Shown here piece by piece: positions 61,108 through 64,000 of a stretch of 64,000 nucleotides of DNA. Every line of letters begins with the position of its first letter. Position 1 is the stretch's first letter. The notes beneath the pieces are model-generated. The model saw only the letters and a list, made by a program, of their open reading frames with translations, was not told the DNA's origin and did no database searches. The DNA comes from CBDCFL01 sp965216135. GTDB taxonomy: Bacteria > Pseudomonadota > Alphaproteobacteria > Rhodobacterales > Rhodobacteraceae. The stretch spans positions 558,001 through 622,000 of the forward strand of contig CBDCFL010000023.1 in assembly GCA_965216135.1 (NCBI GenBank), given 5' to 3'. The position numbers were made by a program, and so were the translations under genes.

Positions 61108-62733
61108 TCAAGCATCTTGCAGGATCATGTCGGCGGCTTTCTCGGCGATCATGATTGTCGGCGAATTGGTGTTGCCGCTGGTAATGGTGGGCATGACGCT
61201 GGCCTCGACCACGCGCAGACCGGACAGGCCGCGAACCCGCAGTTGCGGGTCCAGCGGCGCGCTGTCGTCGCCGCCCATTCCGACAGTTCCGACGGGGTGA
61301 AAGATCGTCGTGGAAATGGCGCCCGCCGCGCGCACGATCTCCTCGTCGCTCTGCGCTTCGGGGCCGGGGTGAAATTCCTGCGGGCGATAACGCGCCATCG
61401 CCTGCTGGCTGATAATGTCGCGGGTCAGCCGGACCGATTTAGCCGCGATCCGGCGGTCCTTCTCGGTGGCAAGATAATTGGGGTGAATTGTCGGGTGTAT
61501 GCTGGCCTCGGGCGAGGCAAGGCGAACATATCCCCGGCTTTCGGGCCGCAGGTTGCAGACCGAGGCGGTTATTGCATCGAACTTGTGCAGGCCTTCGCCA
61601 AAGGCATCCAGCGACAACGGCTGGACGTGATATTCCAGATCGGGTGTCGCGGCGCGCTCAGAGCTTTTGGCAAAGGCCCCGAGTTGCGACGGTGCCATCG
61701 ACATCGGCCCGCTGCGCAGCAATGCATATTGCGCCGCGATCCGGGCGCGGCCAAGAAAGCGCGCCGAGATGGTGTTGTGCGTTCTGGTCCGGCTGACCTT
61801 GTATGCGCAGCGGATCTGCAGATGGTCCTGCAGGTTTTCGCCGATCTGGCCCTGGGCGTGAACGACATCGATGCCGTGCTCCTGCAACAGCGCTCCGGGC
61901 CCGACACCGGACAGTTGCAACAGGTGCGGCGAACCGATCGCCCCGGCGGCGAGGATCACCTCGGCCCGTGCTTTGGTCTGCAGCACATGGCCGCGCCGGT
62001 GATAGCGGACCCCGGTCGCGCGGCCAGCGTCGAAAATCAGGCGCTCAACCAGCGCATTGGTGTCGATGCGCAGGGTGTCGCGACGCCGCGCGGGGCGCAG
62101 AAAGCCCTTGGCCGTGCTCCACCGCCAGCCGCCTTTCTGGTTCACCTGAAAATAGCCGACGCCTTCGTTGTCACCGGTGTTGAAATCCGACGTCTCGGGG
62201 ATGCCCGCCTGCACCGCGGCCTTTTGGAAGTCGTCCAGAATTTTCCATCTAAGGCGTTAATTTTCCGCACGCCATTCGCCATCGGCACCATGCGCATCTG
62301 AGGCGCCCGCGAAATGGTCCTCGGATTTGCGGAAATACGGCAGCACATCATCCCAGCCCCAGCCGGTATTGCCGAGCTGGTGCCAATGGTCGTAATCTGC
62401 CGCCTGCCCGCGCATGTAGATCATGCCGTTGATCGACGAACAGCCGCCGAGGATGCGGCCCCGCGCATATTGGATCGAACGACCGTTGAGGCCCGGCTGC
62501 GGTGCCGTTTTGAACCCCCAATCGGTGCGCGGATTGCCGATGCAGTAGAGATAGCCGACCGGGATATGCACCCAGTGGTAATGGTCGGACCCACCGGCCT
62601 CGATCAGCAAAACGGTGTGCCTCTCGGACAGACGGTTGGCCAGAACGCACCCCGCCGAGCCGGCGCCGACGATGATGTAATCAAACGTGCCGGTATTTGT
62701 GGGTTGGGGGATGGGTTGCGCCGGATTGTTCAT
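61108..62733 (-). pseudogene. GMC-family oxidoreductase interrupted by one in-frame TAA
   Basis: From ATG 62733 the frame gives the FAD-binding TFDYIIVGAGSAGCVLANRL and ILGGCSSINGMIYMRG, then at codon 159 a TAA (62257-62259). Past it the very same frame continues without break: RLRWKILDDF, IPETSDFNTGDNEGVGYFQV, AGAIGSPHLLQLSGVG, IFHPVGTVGMG (active-site His) and TSGNTNSPTIMIAEKAADMI to 61108. The full product would be 541 codons, normal for the choline dehydrogenase/alcohol dehydrogenase GMC family. A CAA-to-TAA change would explain it. The upstream neighbour is a mobile element and downstream is IS630. Confidence 0.88.
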
Positions 62734-62769
62734 GCTGGGCGTGTCGATAACACGTGATATGGCCGGTCA

Positions 62770-64000
62770 ATGTAACAAATGATCTGTCCGGCATTAGAAC
62801 TCCTCCAGGAAGTGGAGGAGCTGATGCGCCGGACAGAGCAGTTACAGGGGTTGAGATTGATGAAGTTCGATGAGGTTTACGGACGCACCTACAGGGGTGA
62901 GTTGAGCCAGCTGGAGGCAGCCGAGATCCTGGGCATGTCCGAGCGCACGTTCCGACGCTGGCGCGATCGCTTTGAGGCCGAGGGCGCGGAGGGTCTTTAC
63001 GACCGCCGCCTGGGTCGGGTTTCCGCGCGCCGCGCCGGGGTCGACGAGGTGGTGGCACTGTTGGATCTGTTCGATACCAGGTACCGGCATTTCACCGCCT
63101 GGCACTTCTGGGAGAAGCTGGTTGCAAAGCACGACGTCACGCGCAGTTACAACTGGGTGCGGCTGACGCTCCAGGCGCACGGCCGGGTCGCGCCGGCGCC
63201 GCGGCGCGGCGTGCACCGCCGCAAGCGGCCGCGCCGGCCGATGGTCGGCATGATGTTGCACCAGGACGGCTCCACGCACCAATGGGTGCCGGGTCAGTAC
63301 TGGGACCTGATCGTGACCATGGACGATGCCACTTCGGAGATCTATTCCGCCTTCTTCGTCGCCGAGGAGGGCACCATGTCGAGCTTTGTGGCGCTGCTGG
63401 AGGTGGGGTCGGCCATGGGGCTGTTCTGCTCGCTTTATGCAGACCGGGCCTCGCACTATTGGCACACGCCGGAGGCCGGCGGCAAGGTCGACAAGGACAA
63501 TCCAACCCAGGTCGGACGTGCCCTGCAGCAACTCGGTATTGAGCTGATCCCGGCCTATTCGCCGGAGGCCCGGGGCCGCTCGGAGCGCATGTTCGGCACC
63601 CTGCAGAAACGCCTGCCGCAGGAACTCGAGCTCGCCGGCATCACCGATATGGCGGCCGCCAACCGGTTCCTGAAAGAGGACTTCCTGCCGGCCCACAATG
63701 CCCGCTTCGCCCGGCCGGCCGAGGACACAGGCTCCGCCTTCGTGCCGTTCGCCGGCAACCTGGCGGACATCCTCTGTGTGCAGGAGGACCGTGTGGTCGG
63801 CAATGACAACACGGTGCGCTACAAGAACTTGAGCCTGCAGATCCCGGCAGACCGCCATCGCCACCACTACGTCAAGGCCAAAGTGAGTGTGCACGAATAT
63901 CCCGACGGCGACCTTGCCGTCTTCCATGGCCGGCGCTGCCTGGCCCGCTACAAGAAAGACGGCACGCCGATCGAAAGCAGCGAAAGGCGGGCCGCGTGAT
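62770..64000 (+). mobile_element. ISNCY-type insertion sequence, right end outside the window
   Basis: The transposase gene that runs to the window edge defines this element. Its left border lies somewhere near 62760-62780, between the GMC oxidoreductase start and the transposase; I could not identify terminal inverted repeats because the right end is not present. Confidence 0.5.
62824..63999 (+). CDS. ISNCY-family transposase
   Basis: A 391-residue transposase. The helix-turn-helix is LSQLEAAEILGMSERTFRRWRDRFEAEG; the integrase core has D in MLHQDGSTHQWV, D in VTMDDATSEIYSAFF and E in YSPEARGRSERMFGTLQKRL, matching the ISNCY group. GGAGGAG just upstream of the ATG at 62824 supports it over an in-frame ATG at 62779. 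The stop codon is at 63997-63999, one base from the window end. The coding sequence is complete. Confidence 0.9.
   Translation: MRRTEQLQGLRLMKFDEVYGRTYRGELSQLEAAEILGMSERTFRRWRDRFEAEGAEGLYDRRLGRVSARRAGVDEVVALLDLFDTRYRHFTAWHFWEKLVAKHDVTRSYNWVRLTLQAHGRVAPAPRRGVHRRKRPRRPMVGMMLHQDGSTHQWVPGQYWDLIVTMDDATSEIYSAFFVAEEGTMSSFVALLEVGSAMGLFCSLYADRASHYWHTPEAGGKVDKDNPTQVGRALQQLGIELIPAYSPEARGRSERMFGTLQKRLPQELELAGITDMAAANRFLKEDFLPAHNARFARPAEDTGSAFVPFAGNLADILCVQEDRVVGNDNTVRYKNLSLQIPADRHRHHYVKAKVSVHEYPDGDLAVFHGRRCLARYKKDGTPIESSERRAA

Noticed and set aside
62257..62259. Programmed read-through or recoding of the in-frame TAA in the GMC gene
   Set aside because: TAA is not used for selenocysteine and no stimulatory structure is obvious; a point mutation is simpler.
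62842..63927. A 361-codon open frame antisense to the ISNCY transposase
   Set aside because: Explained by the GC-rich codons of the transposase; no motifs.
1..64000. CRISPR arrays, rRNA genes, prophage structural genes or integrase/att sites
   Set aside because: No regularly spaced repeats, no rRNA sequence and no phage or integrase genes were seen; only IS elements represent mobile DNA, and the single tRNA has no partial copy nearby.

Overview
The window looks like a chromosomal segment of a GC-rich alphaproteobacterium of the Rhodobacterales (roseobacter-like). This rests on several things visible in the sequence: a CcrM-type GANTC methyltransferase with GANTC sites at its own promoter; a GTTC-N7-GTTC type LexA box in front of imuB; a short-signal-peptide porin of the Rhodobacteraceae kind; the gene orders leuS-lptE-holA and pmbA-cysQ-DUF4170-waaA-lpxK; and flgE-flgK-flgL-flgI next to motB. 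No species can be named from the sequence alone.

Positions 1-25 kb are mostly housekeeping genes: a partial FAD oxidase, exonuclease III, a DUF374 acyltransferase, an OmpR-type regulator, GTP cyclohydrolase II, a YggS PLP protein and a porin. These are followed by DUF3576-leuS-lptE-holA-GST, an enoyl-CoA hydratase-like gene, a DUF2125 protein, and pmbA-cysQ-DUF4170-waaA-lpxK (Kdo-lipid A synthesis). Next come a CaiB-type CoA transferase, a DsbA-like protein, a DciA-like DUF721 protein, mutY and alkB. At 24-26 kb ccrM and rnhB are arranged head to tail, with a perfect DnaA box and three GANTC sites between them.

Positions 26-32 kb hold an IS30 element that splits a small secreted-protein gene, a small exported protein, a membrane-anchored winged-helix protein, and a complete tctCBA tripartite tricarboxylate transporter. 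Positions 32-40.5 kb form a complete histidine-utilisation locus: hutF-hutC diverge from hutI-hutH-hutG-(phytanoyl-CoA dioxygenase-like)-hutU. This uses the formimidoylglutamate deiminase (HutF) plus N-formylglutamate amidohydrolase (HutG) branch. A tRNA-Pro(CGG) follows.

Positions 41-52 kb carry a DMT exporter, an SOS-boxed stand-alone imuB, DUF2794, a leucyl aminopeptidase family protein, a beta-carbonic anhydrase, a frameshifted ester cyclase, asd, a GT29 (sialyltransferase-fold) gene, UDP-glucose dehydrogenase and cysG. A dispersed intergenic repeat family occurs near 5.0, 40.5 and 47.4 kb.

Positions 52-64 kb are a flagellar block (flgI, flgL, flgK, flgE, motB on the minus strand) damaged by mobile DNA. 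Two near-identical IS630-family copies sit just upstream of flgE and of motB, an IS630 remnant lies beyond flgI, and upstream of motB a GMC oxidoreductase is interrupted by one in-frame TAA. An ISNCY-type transposase ends the window. The most noteworthy items are the ccrM/rnhB control region, the compositionally foreign leucine-specific domain inside leuS, the dioxygenase embedded in the hut operon, the GT29 gene, the dispersed repeats, and the IS-driven decay of the flagellar region. I did not find a convincing wholly new multi-gene system.
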